Source: Elusimicrobiota bacterium
Lineage (GTDB): Bacteria > Elusimicrobiota > Elusimicrobia > FEN-1173
NCBI GenBank assembly: GCA_016714745.1
Contig: JADKCG010000027.1
Span: 1-64,000 of the forward strand
Reading direction: 5' to 3'
Length of the DNA stretch: 64,000 nucleotides
Each line of letters opens with the position of its first letter. The stretch's first letter is position 1. Below are positions 17,186 to 27,384 of this stretch, piece after piece. The translations under genes and the position numbers were made by a program. A model generated the notes under the pieces. That model made no database searches. It was not told the origin of the DNA and saw nothing but the letters and a program-made list of their open reading frames with translations.

Positions 17186-18535
17186 CTACAAAGAATTGGT
17201 TTTCGTTATGTATTTGTCCACGTTGAACTTGGATTTACAGCCGTTGGCGGTCATCCACCTGATCTGGCCGATGACGGGGCGGTTGAACCAGGGGCGGTCG
17301 TGGACGCCGCCCAGGGACCAGGCGATGCCGGCGTAGCCGTTGGGGTCCCGGCCGTCCAGTTCGTATCGGTCGTTCAAGGCGATGGCGGTGGCCATGGCTT
17401 CTTCAGGCGTGGCGGACCATTCGAGAATTTTCTTGGCCCAATACATGCGCATATAACCGTGCATCTTACCCCGTTTCACCATTTCCATTTGAGCGGCGTT
17501 CCACAACGCGTCGTGGGTGGCGGCCTGTTCAAAAGTTTCGCGCGTGTACAGGAACGCCCGCTGATCTCGCCGATGGGTGTTCAAACTTTTTTGAGCCCAG
17601 TGGGGGAACCCCTCAAAAGAGTCATAGGTGGGGGTGTAGAGACAATAATTGTCGGAGAGTTCACGGCGCACGATCAATTCCTCCAAAAAATCCTGGCCGG
17701 ATTCCGTGTCCCAGGCCTGGCGACGGACTTCCATCGCGACTTTTTGGGCAGAAAGTTGGCCGAAATGGAAGTAAGGGGACAGGTCCGACTGTCCGTCCTC
17801 TGTAGGGTTATTGCGCCCCTGACTGTATTGGTCCAATCGGTGCTTCAAGAATAATCCCAGCGTTTTCGCTCCGGCGGCTTCCCCCGGCTGGATCCAAGAG
17901 ACCGGCGGAACGCCGGGATCTGGTTTCAATCGGGCCAGCGTTCGGTCCCACTCCACCGGGGGGACTTTATCTTTCCAGAGAAAAGGATGTTGTTTCAGTG
18001 GCGTGAAATCCGTGAGGAAATCCAAAAGGATTTTATTGATTTTAGGCCGGAGGGTGTAGGCCCCATACTCCTTTTTTGGCGAGGCGACCCAGGCAGGCAC
18101 AATGTTGTGGGTGTCGACTTCTTCCAGGAGAACGGGGAGCGCCTTGGCCAATGCCGTTTTCCATCGGGTCTTTGTTCGGAGCGGATCGAAATCCGTTACG
18201 ATGGCGCCCACTTTTTTCGCCTTGGCGAACGCGATCAGGGTTTCTTCCGGCGGGCCAAACAAAAGATGGAAGGGAATTCGCGCCGCCGCCAATCGCGTTT
18301 CCACCTGGGCCAGGCCTTTAAGCATGAAATCGTAGGCCCGTAGCGGCGCGCCTAAAAATTCCGATGCCAAGGTGAAGACAACGGCCAGGGGGACTTTCCG
18401 GTCCAAGGCCAGGGACTGGGCCCGAAGCAGGGCCCAATTCCCCGCCACCCGTTGGTCCCGGCTCATCCAATAAAGGATAGGGCCGTTTTCAATAGGTCCC
18501 TTATTGAGTGGTCGTGATCGGAGCGGGTTGATCAT
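17186..18535 (-). CDS. phr: Class II CPD photolyase
   Basis: A photolyase of about 449 residues repairing cyclobutane pyrimidine dimers with light and FAD. The N-terminal Rossmann part starts GPILYWMSRDQRVAGNWALL, a class II hallmark. The FAD-binding part has LSPYFHFGQLS, RRELSDNYCLYTP, GKMHGYMRMYWAKKILEWS and YAGIAWSLGGVHDRPW. ATG 18535 overlaps the end of the small membrane protein gene by 4 nt. It suggests exposure to light or an ancestry that kept the gene. Confidence 0.95.
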   Translation of the reverse strand: MINPLRSRPLNKGPIENGPILYWMSRDQRVAGNWALLRAQSLALDRKVPLAVVFTLASEFLGAPLRAYDFMLKGLAQVETRLAAARIPFHLLFGPPEETLIAFAKAKKVGAIVTDFDPLRTKTRWKTALAKALPVLLEEVDTHNIVPAWVASPKKEYGAYTLRPKINKILLDFLTDFTPLKQHPFLWKDKVPPVEWDRTLARLKPDPGVPPVSWIQPGEAAGAKTLGLFLKHRLDQYSQGRNNPTEDGQSDLSPYFHFGQLSAQKVAMEVRRQAWDTESGQDFLEELIVRRELSDNYCLYTPTYDSFEGFPHWAQKSLNTHRRDQRAFLYTRETFEQAATHDALWNAAQMEMVKRGKMHGYMRMYWAKKILEWSATPEEAMATAIALNDRYELDGRDPNGYAGIAWSLGGVHDRPWFNRPVIGQIRWMTANGCKSKFNVDKYITKTNSL

Positions 18536-18873
18536 GTGCGAAAGATAAAGAATACCGCGCCCAGGATACAAAGCGCGGCCCAAAGATAGTTTAATTTCAC
18601 GGGTTGGCCCATATAAAAAACGGCGAAAGGCACGAAGACGGCCAGAGAAATGACCTCTTGAAGGATCTTGAGTTGTGAGAGATTAAACGCGGTGTAGCCA
18701 ATGCGGTTGGCGGGCACGTGCAGGCAGTATTCGAAGAAAGCCACGCCCCAACTGATCGTCGCCGCCAAAAACCAGGTCCGGTGGCTGAGGTTCTTCAAAT
18801 GGGCGTACCAAGCCACCGTCATGAATAGGTTAGATAAAATTAAGAGGCCCACAGTTTTCATGAGGATTGTCAT
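18532..18873 (-). CDS. DUF486 / DMT-type small membrane protein
   Basis: About 113 residues with four hydrophobic segments (VGLLILSNLFMTVAWYAHL, FLAATISWGVAFFEYCL, LQEVISLAVFVPFAVFYM, YLWAALCILGAVFFIF). This matches the DUF486 group of the drug/metabolite transporter superfamily. Substrate unknown. Starts at ATG 18873 or 18861 are both possible. It is coupled to the photolyase gene by a 4-nt overlap and diverges from gltB. Confidence 0.8.
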   Translation of the reverse strand: MTILMKTVGLLILSNLFMTVAWYAHLKNLSHRTWFLAATISWGVAFFEYCLHVPANRIGYTAFNLSQLKILQEVISLAVFVPFAVFYMGQPVKLNYLWAALCILGAVFFIFRT

Positions 18874-18935
18874 AGTGAGAAGAGAAATTCTATTACATCC
18901 GCGCCCATCGAGGATCATCGAAGCGCAGAAAATAA

Positions 18936-18941
18936 TATAAT
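18936..18941 (+). promoter_or_regulatory. Perfect -10 element TATAAT upstream of gltB
   Basis: TATAAT lies 36 nt before the GTG start of gltB. The expected -35 region (about 18913) is not a good match, so an activator may be needed. The 18874-18976 interval is divergent and must also hold the promoter for the minus-strand genes. Confidence 0.4.
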
Positions 18942-18976
18942 AGGGGGAAACAACAGCCTAACGCGAAGGTGATCCG

Positions 18977-21900
18977 GTGACGACACAGACATCCGCTCCT
19001 GCAAAACAAGGTCTTTATGATCCGCAATTCGAACACGATGCCTGCGGCATCGGTTTTGTGGTCAATATTAAGGGAAAAAAATCCCACGAGATTGTCGCCC
19101 AATCCCTGGAAGTATTGAATAATTTAAACCACCGCGGGGCCTGCGGCTGTGAAGCCAATACCGGGGACGGCGCGGGTGTTTTGATTCAACTTCCCCACGC
19201 CTTTTTGGTTAAGGCGGCCGCGAAAGAGAAGATCGTTTTGCCGGAACCGGGGACTTATGGCGTGGCCATGATGTTTTTTCCCCAAGATCCCAAAGCCCGT
19301 CATGAGGCCGAGAAAGGGTTTGAAAAGTTGGTGGCGGAAGAAGGCCAATCCTTCCTGGGTTGGCGAACCGTTCCCACAAACAATTCGGCCCTCGGCGCGA
19401 CGGCGCGGGCCGGCGAACCCCATATCCGCCAAGCGTTCATTGGCCGCGGGACAAACAAAAAATTTTCCGATTCTGCGGGGTTTGAGCGGGCACTCTATTT
19501 AATCCGAAAACGGGCGGAGCACAGCCTCCGGTTTCCAAACGAAAACGGGTCGAACCGTTTTTATATCCCCAGCCTTTCGTCCCGCACCATTGTTTATAAG
19601 GGCATGCTGTTGGCCAGCCAGATGGAAGATTATTACCCAGAACTGAAGGACCCCGACATGGTCTCGGCTCTGGCCCTGGTCCATTCCCGTTTTTCGACCA
19701 ATACGTTCCCGAACTGGAACCGGGCCCACCCTTACCGCTTCATCATCCATAACGGCGAGATCAACACCTTGCGGGGCAACATCAATTGGATGCACGCCCG
19801 GGAAGCCTTGTTGAAATCCGAGGTGTTTGGGGAAGATCTCAAGCGGCTTCTTCCTGTGATTGACACGGACGGTTCTGACTCGGCCATGTTCGACAACTGT
19901 CTGGAATTTTTGGTTTTGTCCGGGCGAAGTCTGCCCCACGCCATGATGATGATGATTCCCGAACCCTGGGCCAATCACGAAAGCATGTCGAAGAAAAAAA
20001 AGCGTTTTACGAATACCACGCCTGCCTGATGGAACCCTGGGACGGCCCCGCCTCCATCGGGTTCACCGACGGTATCCGCGTGGGCGCGGTGTTGGACCGA
20101 AACGGGCTTCGTCCCTCCCGTTACGTGGTGACAAAAGACGATTTTATCGTGTTGGCCAGCGAAGTGGGCGTTCTGGACATCGCCCCGGAACGGGTGCTTC
20201 AAAAAGGCCGGCTTCAACCGGGCCGGATGCTGTTGATCGATACGGAAGAAGGCCGCATTATTTCCGATGATGAAATTAAAAAGACCGTGGCTTCCCAGCA
20301 CCCCTACCGGGAATGGCTTGACAAAAACCTGATCGCGCTGGACGATCTCGTGGATCAGGACAAGCCCGTGCATGAACAGCACAGCACCGTCGTGCAACGC
20401 CAACAAGCGTTCGGCTACAATTACGAAGACCTCCGCGTGGTGATCGAACCCATGGCCAAAAACGGCGTCGAGCCCGTGGGAGCGATGGGGACCGACACGC
20501 CTCTGGCGGTGCTTTCGGATAAGCCGCAACTGCTGACCAATTATTTCAAACAACTTTTTGCGCAGGTTACCAACCCGCCCATTGATTGTCTTCGCGAAGA
20601 GATCGTGACCTCCGCTTCCACCGCCATCGGCGGCGAGCGGAACATCCTTCTGCCCACGGCGGAAAGTTGCCGCCTCATCGAGCTGAAGAGCCCGATTTTA
20701 ACCAACGAACAGTTAGAAAAACTCCGGCAAGTCAAAGAGCCGGGGTTCCGCTCCATGACGCTCCCTATCCTCTTTGACCCGACCCAGGGCGGCGAAGGTC
20801 TGCGCCTCGCCATGGAAGAGCTGTTTTCGGCCGCTGATCGGGCGGTGGCGGGCGGCGTGAACATTCTGATTTTGTCCGATCGCGGCATCGGGGAAAAGAA
20901 AGCCCCGATCCCCGCTCTATTGGCGGTGGCGGGGCTCCACCACGACATGATCCGCAAAGGAACGCGAATGAAGGTGGGGCTGATCCTCGAATCCGGTGAA
21001 CCCCGAGAGACGCACCATTTCGCCGTCCTTTTAGGGTACGGCGTGGGCGCCATCAATCCTTACATGGCCTATGAGACGATCGACGATATGATCCAGCAGG
21101 GAATGCTGTCGGACATCGACCACAAGAAGGCCATCAAAAATTATGTCAAAGCCGCGACCAAAGGGGTGGTGAAGACCATCTCTAAGATGGGCATCTCCAC
21201 CATCCAGAGTTATGGCGGGGCCCAAATTTTTGAGGCGTTGGGGTTGAACCAAGACGTGGTGGACAGATATTTTACCTGGACGCCGTCCCGCGTGGGCGGG
21301 GTGGGGTTGGACGTCATTGCCGAGGAAGCGCGGCGGCGGCACCATCGGGCGTTCCCGGCGATTCCCACGGACAACAACGTTTTGGATGTGGGAGGCAATT
21401 ACCAATGGCGGAAAGAAGGAGAGAAACATCTTTTTAATCCGGAGACGATTCATCGCCTCCAAATCGCGTGCCGGACAAACCGTTACGACGTTTACCAAAG
21501 TTACGCGACGTTGGTGAACGACCAGTCTCGCGAACATTACACTTTGCGGGGGCTTCTGGACCTTAAACCAGCCGAACGTCCGATTCCCATCGACGAGGTC
21601 GAGTCGGTCGACGAGATTGTCAAACGGTTTAAGACCGGCGCCATGAGTTACGGCTCCATTTCCCAGGAAGCCCATGAGTCCCTGGCCGTGGCGATGAATC
21701 GGCTGGGGGGTAAATCCAATACTGGGGAAGGCGGCGAGGATCCCGAACGCTACAAGCTCCTCCCCAACGGCGACTCAAAAAACAGCGCCATCAAACAGGT
21801 GGCTTCTGGGCGGTTCGGCGTCACCAGCCTGTATTTGGTCAATGCCCGGGAACTGCAAATTAAAATGGCTCAGGGCGCGAAACCCGGCGAGGGGGGGCAA

Positions 21901-23580
21901 CTGCCCGGGACGAAAGTCTATCCCTGGGTGGCGCGCACGCGCCACACCACCGCAGGCGTCGGTTTGATTTCCCCTCCGCCGCACCACGACATCTATTCGA
22001 TTGAAGACCTGGCGGAGCTGATTCACGATTTAAAAAACGCTAACCATTTGGCGCGCATCAGCGTGAAACTGGTGGCGGAAGTGGGAGTGGGCACCGTGGC
22101 CGCCGGCGTGGCGAAGGCTCATGCCGACGTGGTTTTAATCTCTGGCTATGACGGGGGAACGGGCGCGTCTCCCCAATCGTCCATCAAACACGCGGGCCTC
22201 CCTTGGGAATTGGGGTTGGCAGAAACGCATCAGACGTTGGTGTTGAACAATCTTCGCAGTCGGATCACCGTTGAAACCGACGGCCAATTGAAGACCGGGC
22301 GGGACGTGGTGATCGCCGCGCTTTTGGGGGCCGAAGAGTTTGGGTTTGCCACCGCGCCCCTGGTGGTGTTGGGGTGCGTCATGATGCGGGTGTGCCACTT
22401 GAACACCTGCCCTGTGGGCGTGGCGACCCAAGACCCGAAACTGCGGAAAAAATTTACCGGCGATCCGGCCCATGTGGTGAATTTCATGCGGTTCATCGCC
22501 CAAGAGGCTCGCGAATACATGGCCAAGATGGGGTTTCGGTCGATCAACGAGATGATCGGCCGCGTGGACCGTTTGGAATCCCGAAAAGCCGTCGATCACT
22601 GGAAAGCGAAAGGCGTGGATTTCTCCAATATCCTGTTCGCGCCTGCTGTGGGCCCGGAAGTGGGCCGGTATCGCCAGATGGCCCAGGACCATGGGCTCGA
22701 CGGATCTCTTGATCGGCGGGTTTTGTTGGACCTCTGCAAACCGGCGCTCGAGCGAGGGGAGAACGTTGAAGCCACGGTTCCGATTCGAAACAGAGACCGC
22801 GTGGTGGGTACGCAAGTGGGAAGCGAACTGACCCGCCGGCACGGCGCCAAAGGGTTGCCGGACGACACCATCGATCTTACCTTTCAGGGATCGGCGGGCC
22901 AAAGTTTTGGCGCGTTCATTCCCCGTGGGATGACGCTCTCGTTGGAGGGCGACGCCAATGACTATTTTGGGAAAGGGTTGTCGGGCGGCAAACTGATTTT
23001 GACGCCTCCCCGCGCGGCCTCCTATGTGCCCGAGGACAACATTATTGTCGGGAACGTGGCTTTTTACGGAGCCACGTCGGGCGAGGCCTACATTCGCGGG
23101 TTGGCGGGCGAACGGTTCGGCGTGCGAAACTCCGGTGTTCACGCCGTGGTGGAAGGCGTGGGGGACCATGGGTGCGAATACATGACCGGCGGTCGGATCG
23201 TCGTTATCGGTCCCACAGGTCGAAATTTTGGCGCCGGAATGACCGGCGGCGTGGCCTATGTGTGGGATGCGGCGGGGGATTTCCGTAAAAAAGTGAATGG
23301 TGAAATGGTGGACATTGAACCCATGGAAGAAGAGGACGTTCAAGAAGTTCACGGTCTCCTGGTCAAACATCTTCTGCATACCACCAGCACCGTGGCGAAA
23401 CATATATTAGAAAAAGGCCCCGCGCTCATTCGGACGTTCGTCAAAGTGATGCCCCGGGATTTTAAACGCATGATTTCAACCATCAAGAAAATGCATCAAG
23501 CCGGCATGACCGGCGACCAGGCCATCATGGCCGCGTTCGAAGAAAACGCCCGGGATCTCTCGCGCGTGGGGGGGAATTAG
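18977..23580 (+). CDS. gltB: Glutamate synthase large subunit (frame break at an A8 run)
   Basis: About 1,530 residues in two frames. The first (18977-20029) starts GTG with AAGGTGAT before it, and carries the glutaminase domain with the catalytic Cys in [12 protein letters not shown]. The second, ending at 23580, carries the rest of that domain, the FMN barrel ([35 protein letters not shown]), the 3Fe-4S cysteines in [15 protein letters not shown] and the C-terminal beta-helix. The frames meet at A8 (19994-20001) inside the family motif [19 protein letters not shown]. One A is missing, or a -1 shift on A-AAA-AAG (19996-20002) gives exactly the right frame. With GltD it makes two glutamates from glutamine and 2-oxoglutarate. 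Confidence 0.95.
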
Positions 23581-23586
23581 AATCCC

Positions 23587-23856
23587 ATGCCTGTGATTTC
23601 GATGTTTTATGGCGTCATTGTGTCCCTCTATTTTATGGACAACAAACGGCACAAGAGGCCTCACCTCCATGTGAAATTTCGTGGGCGAGAGGCCGTCATC
23701 GCCATTCCGACTGGCGAAATAATTGAGGGGCGAATTCCGGGAGCGAAATTGAAGCTCGTTCAGGCGTGGATCGAAATTCATAAGGACGAAGTCATGGCGG
23801 ATTGGGAATTAGCCGCCCAGGGACAACCCTTGTTTAAAATTGAGCCTTTGCGATGA
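23587..23856 (+). CDS. DUF4160 domain protein
   Basis: An 89-residue protein with the DUF4160 pattern: VISMFYGVIVSLYFMDNKRH followed by KRPHLHVKF. The histidines in the HxH motif suggest metal or RNA contact, but function is unknown. It is followed, with a 4-nt overlap, by a DUF2442 gene. The two families commonly pair and have been suggested to be toxin-antitoxin-like. Here they sit between gltB and gltD. Confidence 0.85.
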   Translation: MPVISMFYGVIVSLYFMDNKRHKRPHLHVKFRGREAVIAIPTGEIIEGRIPGAKLKLVQAWIEIHKDEVMADWELAAQGQPLFKIEPLR

Positions 23857-24155
23857 CGCCCCCTCTCTTGCCTCGAGTCCGGGCCGTAACGGCCAAGGAT
23901 GATCATTCTCTGCATCTTAGGTTTTCCGACGGCAAAAAAAAACGTTATGACGTGAAGCCTCTTTTGACATTCGGGGTTTTTCGGGAACTGAAAGATCTCT
24001 CGTATTTCAAATCTGTCCGTGTCTCGAACGGGACGGTCCAATGGCCCCACGAACAGGATATTTGTCCCGACACTCTCTATTTGGACAGTTTTCCGATAAA
24101 AGCGGACGTTGTGTCCCGGCGGAAATCAAATCATTCAATCAGGAGTTTCAAATGA
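23853..24155 (+). CDS. DUF2442 domain protein
   Basis: A 100-residue protein with the DUF2442 pattern: [41 protein letters not shown], and [11 protein letters not shown]. It partners the DUF4160 gene by a 4-nt overlap, and its own stop overlaps the gltD start (ATGA). The three are therefore translationally coupled to glutamate synthase. The molecular role is unknown. Confidence 0.85.
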   Translation: MTPPLLPRVRAVTAKDDHSLHLRFSDGKKKRYDVKPLLTFGVFRELKDLSYFKSVRVSNGTVQWPHEQDICPDTLYLDSFPIKADVVSRRKSNHSIRSFK

Positions 24156-25687
24156 GTTCACCCCTTTCTCCAGCGACTCCGGGGTCAAAACCAAAACCGC
24201 TCGGTGTGGCTAAGCCCACGGGTTTCATGAAGTTCCAAAGAGAAGTTCCGAAAGACGCGGATCCCACGGGACGTATTCGCCATTGGAACGAATTCCACGA
24301 AACAATGGCGGAAGAGTCGCTCCGCAAACAGGGCGCCCGTTGCATGGATTGCGGCGTTCCGTTCTGTCATACGGGGAACCTGGTGGCCGGTATGGCGTCG
24401 GGATGTCCCATCCATAACTTGATTCCCGAATGGAATGATTTGGTTTTTCGGGGACTTTGGGAAGAGGCTTTGGAACGGCTCCATAAAACAAATAATTTCC
24501 CGGAGTTCACCGGCCGGGTATGCCCCGCGCCCTGTGAAGGGTCCTGTGTGCTTGGTATTTCAGAACCGCCGGTGACGATTAAAAACATGGAAGCGTCGAT
24601 CATTGATCGGGGGTTCGCCGAAGGGTGGGTCAAGGCGGAACCGCCGCGGAAACGGACGGGCAAAAAAGTCGCGGTGGTGGGGTCGGGCCCCGCGGGTCTT
24701 TCGGCCGCGGCTCAGCTGAACCGTGCGGGCCATGCCGTGACAGTGTTTGAACGGGCGGATCGGGTGGGCGGGCTATTGATGTACGGCATTCCTAACATGA
24801 AACTAGACAAAAATGTGGTCCAGCGGCGTGTGGATCTTTTGGCCAAAGAAGGGGTCACCTTCGTAACCCACACGGAAGTGGGAAAAAACTATCCCTCTGA
24901 AAAACTTCGGAAAGAATTTGATGCCGTGGTCTTGGCCATGGGCGCTACGGTGCCCCGGGATCTCCCGGTCCCTGGGCGGGATCTGAAAGGGATCCATTTC
25001 GCCATGGAGTTTCTTCACGCCAACACGAAAAGTTTATTGGATTCAAACCACAAGGATGGGAAAAATATTTCTGCTACGGGCAAAGACGTCATCGTTATCG
25101 GCGGTGGAGATACGGGAACCGATTGTGTGGGCACAGCGCTCCGGCAGGGGGCAAAAAGTGTTGTTCAGTTCGAAATTCTTCCCCGCCCACCGGAAAAACG
25201 GGCTCCGGACAATCCCTGGCCCCAATGGCCCAAAATTTTCCGTACGGATTATGGCCAAGAAGAGGCCACCGCCGTGTTCGGCGCCGATCCACGCCAGTTC
25301 CTGATTTCCACCACCCGTTTCGAGGGGGGCGAAAATTCCAAGCGAGTCAAAGAGCTTCACACCACACAAGTCCTTTGGGAAAAAGGGGGGGCATTCGCCC
25401 CTTCTCCCGTTCGGGGGTCAGAGAAAGTTTGGCCAGTCCAGCTTGTACTACTGGCTTTGGGATTCCTTGGGCCGGAAGAAAAAATCCTTAAAGATCTCGG
25501 GATCGAGCGGGATCCTCGATCTAATGTCAAAGCCGATCATGGGCGCTTTACGACCAGTGTTCCAGGCGTGTTTGCCGCCGGTGATGCGCGTCGGGGGCAG
25601 AGCCTGGTGGTGTGGGCCATTAACGAAGGTCGTGGCGCCGCCCGTGAGGTCGATCGTTTCCTTATGGGGCACAGCGATCTTCCCTGA
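24152..25687 (+). CDS. gltD: Glutamate synthase small subunit
   Basis: A 511-residue NADPH-oxidising flavoprotein that feeds electrons to GltB. The N-terminal Fe-S domain has [12 protein letters not shown] and [12 protein letters not shown]. Then come an FAD motif ([21 protein letters not shown]), an NADPH motif ([20 protein letters not shown]) and the C-terminal FAD contact ([19 protein letters not shown]). ATG 24152 has CAGGAG at a good distance and overlaps the DUF2442 stop. Confidence 0.97.
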   Translation: MSSPLSPATPGSKPKPLGVAKPTGFMKFQREVPKDADPTGRIRHWNEFHETMAEESLRKQGARCMDCGVPFCHTGNLVAGMASGCPIHNLIPEWNDLVFRGLWEEALERLHKTNNFPEFTGRVCPAPCEGSCVLGISEPPVTIKNMEASIIDRGFAEGWVKAEPPRKRTGKKVAVVGSGPAGLSAAAQLNRAGHAVTVFERADRVGGLLMYGIPNMKLDKNVVQRRVDLLAKEGVTFVTHTEVGKNYPSEKLRKEFDAVVLAMGATVPRDLPVPGRDLKGIHFAMEFLHANTKSLLDSNHKDGKNISATGKDVIVIGGGDTGTDCVGTALRQGAKSVVQFEILPRPPEKRAPDNPWPQWPKIFRTDYGQEEATAVFGADPRQFLISTTRFEGGENSKRVKELHTTQVLWEKGGAFAPSPVRGSEKVWPVQLVLLALGFLGPEEKILKDLGIERDPRSNVKADHGRFTTSVPGVFAAGDARRGQSLVVWAINEGRGAAREVDRFLMGHSDLP

Positions 25688-25690
25688 AGC

Positions 25691-25762
25691 TTTTTGGCGC
25701 GCGGGCGTCTCGCCCGCAGAGGTTTTGCACTCCGAAGATTGCGGGGGAACCGCCCGCCCTGC
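25691..25762. repeat. GCGGGCGTCTCGCCCGC composite repeat, second copy
   Basis: It has the same components as 17105-17180 but in reverse order: the palindrome GCGGGCGTCTCGCCCGC, then AGGTTTTGCACTCCGAAG, then a decayed CCGCCCGCCC arm. It lies immediately after the gltD stop, before the kinase gene. Confidence 0.75.
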
Positions 25763-25812
25763 CACATCTCCATCGAAATTCATTTTTCTAAAAAATTGTC
25801 GATAATCCCAAG

Positions 25813-27384
25813 GTGATAGACTCCTCCTCATCAGAAACTTCCGGGCCGCTGACGGCGCAGGATTTTGAAACGCTGTTGGAAGCCAGCCGCGCGTTGGCGG
25901 GCACCCTCGAACTGCCCGTCCTCCTAAAAACCGTGATGGAACTTGCGGCCCGCGTGGTACGGGCCGAATCCAGTTCCCTCCTCCTCAAAGATGAAAAAAC
26001 CGATGAACTTTATTTTGATGTCGCTTTGGGTGCCGCGGGCGACAAGGTTAAAACCGTGCGACTTAAATCAGGGGAAGGGTTGGCGGGATGGGTGGCGGCC
26101 AACGGGATCCCTGTGATTGTCAATGAGGTGGAGACCGATCCCCGTTGGACAGCCCGGGTGGACGTTCGCAGTGATTTCGTGACCCGGCAAGTGGTGGCTG
26201 TTCCTCTGCTTCACCAAGGGCGATTGTTGGGCGTGGTGGAGGGAATCAACAAAAAAGGGGGGAGCGGGTTTACCGCGTTGGATTGTCGCGCCTTAGAAAT
26301 TTTCGCGGCCCAGGCCGCCGCGGCGATTGAGAACGCCCGGCTTTTCGCTCGCGTGCGAGGAGAGAAAGAAACGCTCGCGACGTTGGTCAGTGAAATGTCG
26401 GATGGCGCGCTTCTGGCGGATGAGGCGGGGCAGGTGACTCTGGTGAATGTCGCGGGGGTCCGGCTCCTGGGTCTTCGCCCGGAGGGAACGTTTGGTAAAG
26501 GGGTTGAGGAAACGACGCGGGCTTTCGAGGCCCGTCCCACCTGGAAGCAGGTCTTGTCCGCGCAAAAAACCGCGTCCGTGACCTTGGTGCGTGAAGTGGA
26601 AAAGAAAATGGTTTTGGAGGGCACGTTCCAACCGCTCCGGGGAGGGGCGGGGTGGCTCTTTGTTTTTCGAGATGTGACGGAGGCGCGGCGAGAGGAGAGG
26701 CTAAAACAAAATTTTCTGTCTGTTATTTCACATAAACTTAAAACGCCGCTGGTGTCCATCACGGGGTTCGCGCCGCTTCTTTTGGAGGACAGATCTTTGT
26801 CTCCCGTTCAGCGCCAAGGGTTGACCGCGATTCGGGATCAGGGGAAAAAACTGGCTCTTCTGGTGGAGAAACTATTGAATTTTACGACGGTGGAAGCGGA
26901 CATTGTGGCCGTGAACCGAAAACGGTTGCGAGCGAAACCTCTTCTGGAGGGGGCGGCGGCCGTTCTGTCGGCGGAAATGGAACGTCAGGGGGCTGAGATT
27001 CGGCTGGACGAAAGCCTGGAGACTCTTCCCGCGATCTTGGTGGATCCGGATCGTTTCTCCGAAGTGTTCCGTAACCTCATTGATAACGCGGCCAAGTTTA
27101 ATCATAAACCCCATAAATTGATCCGAATTTTTGGCCGTGTCGAGGGACCAGAAGCGTTGATCTCCGTGGAGGATGAAGGGTCCGGGATTGCCCCCGACGA
27201 TGTTACGCGAATATTCCTCAAATTTTATCAAGCGGAAGACAATTTTACCGGGCAAGTGGACGGGGTGGGCCTGGGGTTGGCCCTCTCGAAACGAATTGTG
27301 GAAGCGCACGGCGGATCCATCTGGGTACGGTCCCTCTTGGGCCGAGGCTCCGTTTTCACTACCAGTTGGCCCCTGGACGATTGA
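25813..27384 (+). CDS. GAF-PAS hybrid sensor histidine kinase
   Basis: A 523-residue soluble kinase. A GAF domain at about residues 20-180 (LAARVVRAESSSLLL, GEGLAGWVAANGIPVIVNEV) is followed by a PAS-like domain at 190-290 (MSDGALLADEAGQVTLVN). Next are HisKA with VISHKLKTPLVSITGFAPLL (His) and HATPase_c with NLIDNAAKFN, VEDEGSGIAPDD and GVGLGLALSKRIVEAHGG. Start GTG 25813. There is no regulator gene next to it, so its partner must be elsewhere. Its stop overlaps the tldD start by one base (TGATG). Confidence 0.88.
   Translation: MIDSSSSETSGPLTAQDFETLLEASRALAGTLELPVLLKTVMELAARVVRAESSSLLLKDEKTDELYFDVALGAAGDKVKTVRLKSGEGLAGWVAANGIPVIVNEVETDPRWTARVDVRSDFVTRQVVAVPLLHQGRLLGVVEGINKKGGSGFTALDCRALEIFAAQAAAAIENARLFARVRGEKETLATLVSEMSDGALLADEAGQVTLVNVAGVRLLGLRPEGTFGKGVEETTRAFEARPTWKQVLSAQKTASVTLVREVEKKMVLEGTFQPLRGGAGWLFVFRDVTEARREERLKQNFLSVISHKLKTPLVSITGFAPLLLEDRSLSPVQRQGLTAIRDQGKKLALLVEKLLNFTTVEADIVAVNRKRLRAKPLLEGAAAVLSAEMERQGAEIRLDESLETLPAILVDPDRFSEVFRNLIDNAAKFNHKPHKLIRIFGRVEGPEALISVEDEGSGIAPDDVTRIFLKFYQAEDNFTGQVDGVGLGLALSKRIVEAHGGSIWVRSLLGRGSVFTTSWPLDD

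Noticed and set aside
22135..23403. A 422-codon minus-strand open frame inside gltB
   Set aside because: Mirrors the conserved gltB codons; no ribosome-binding site and no recognisable domain.
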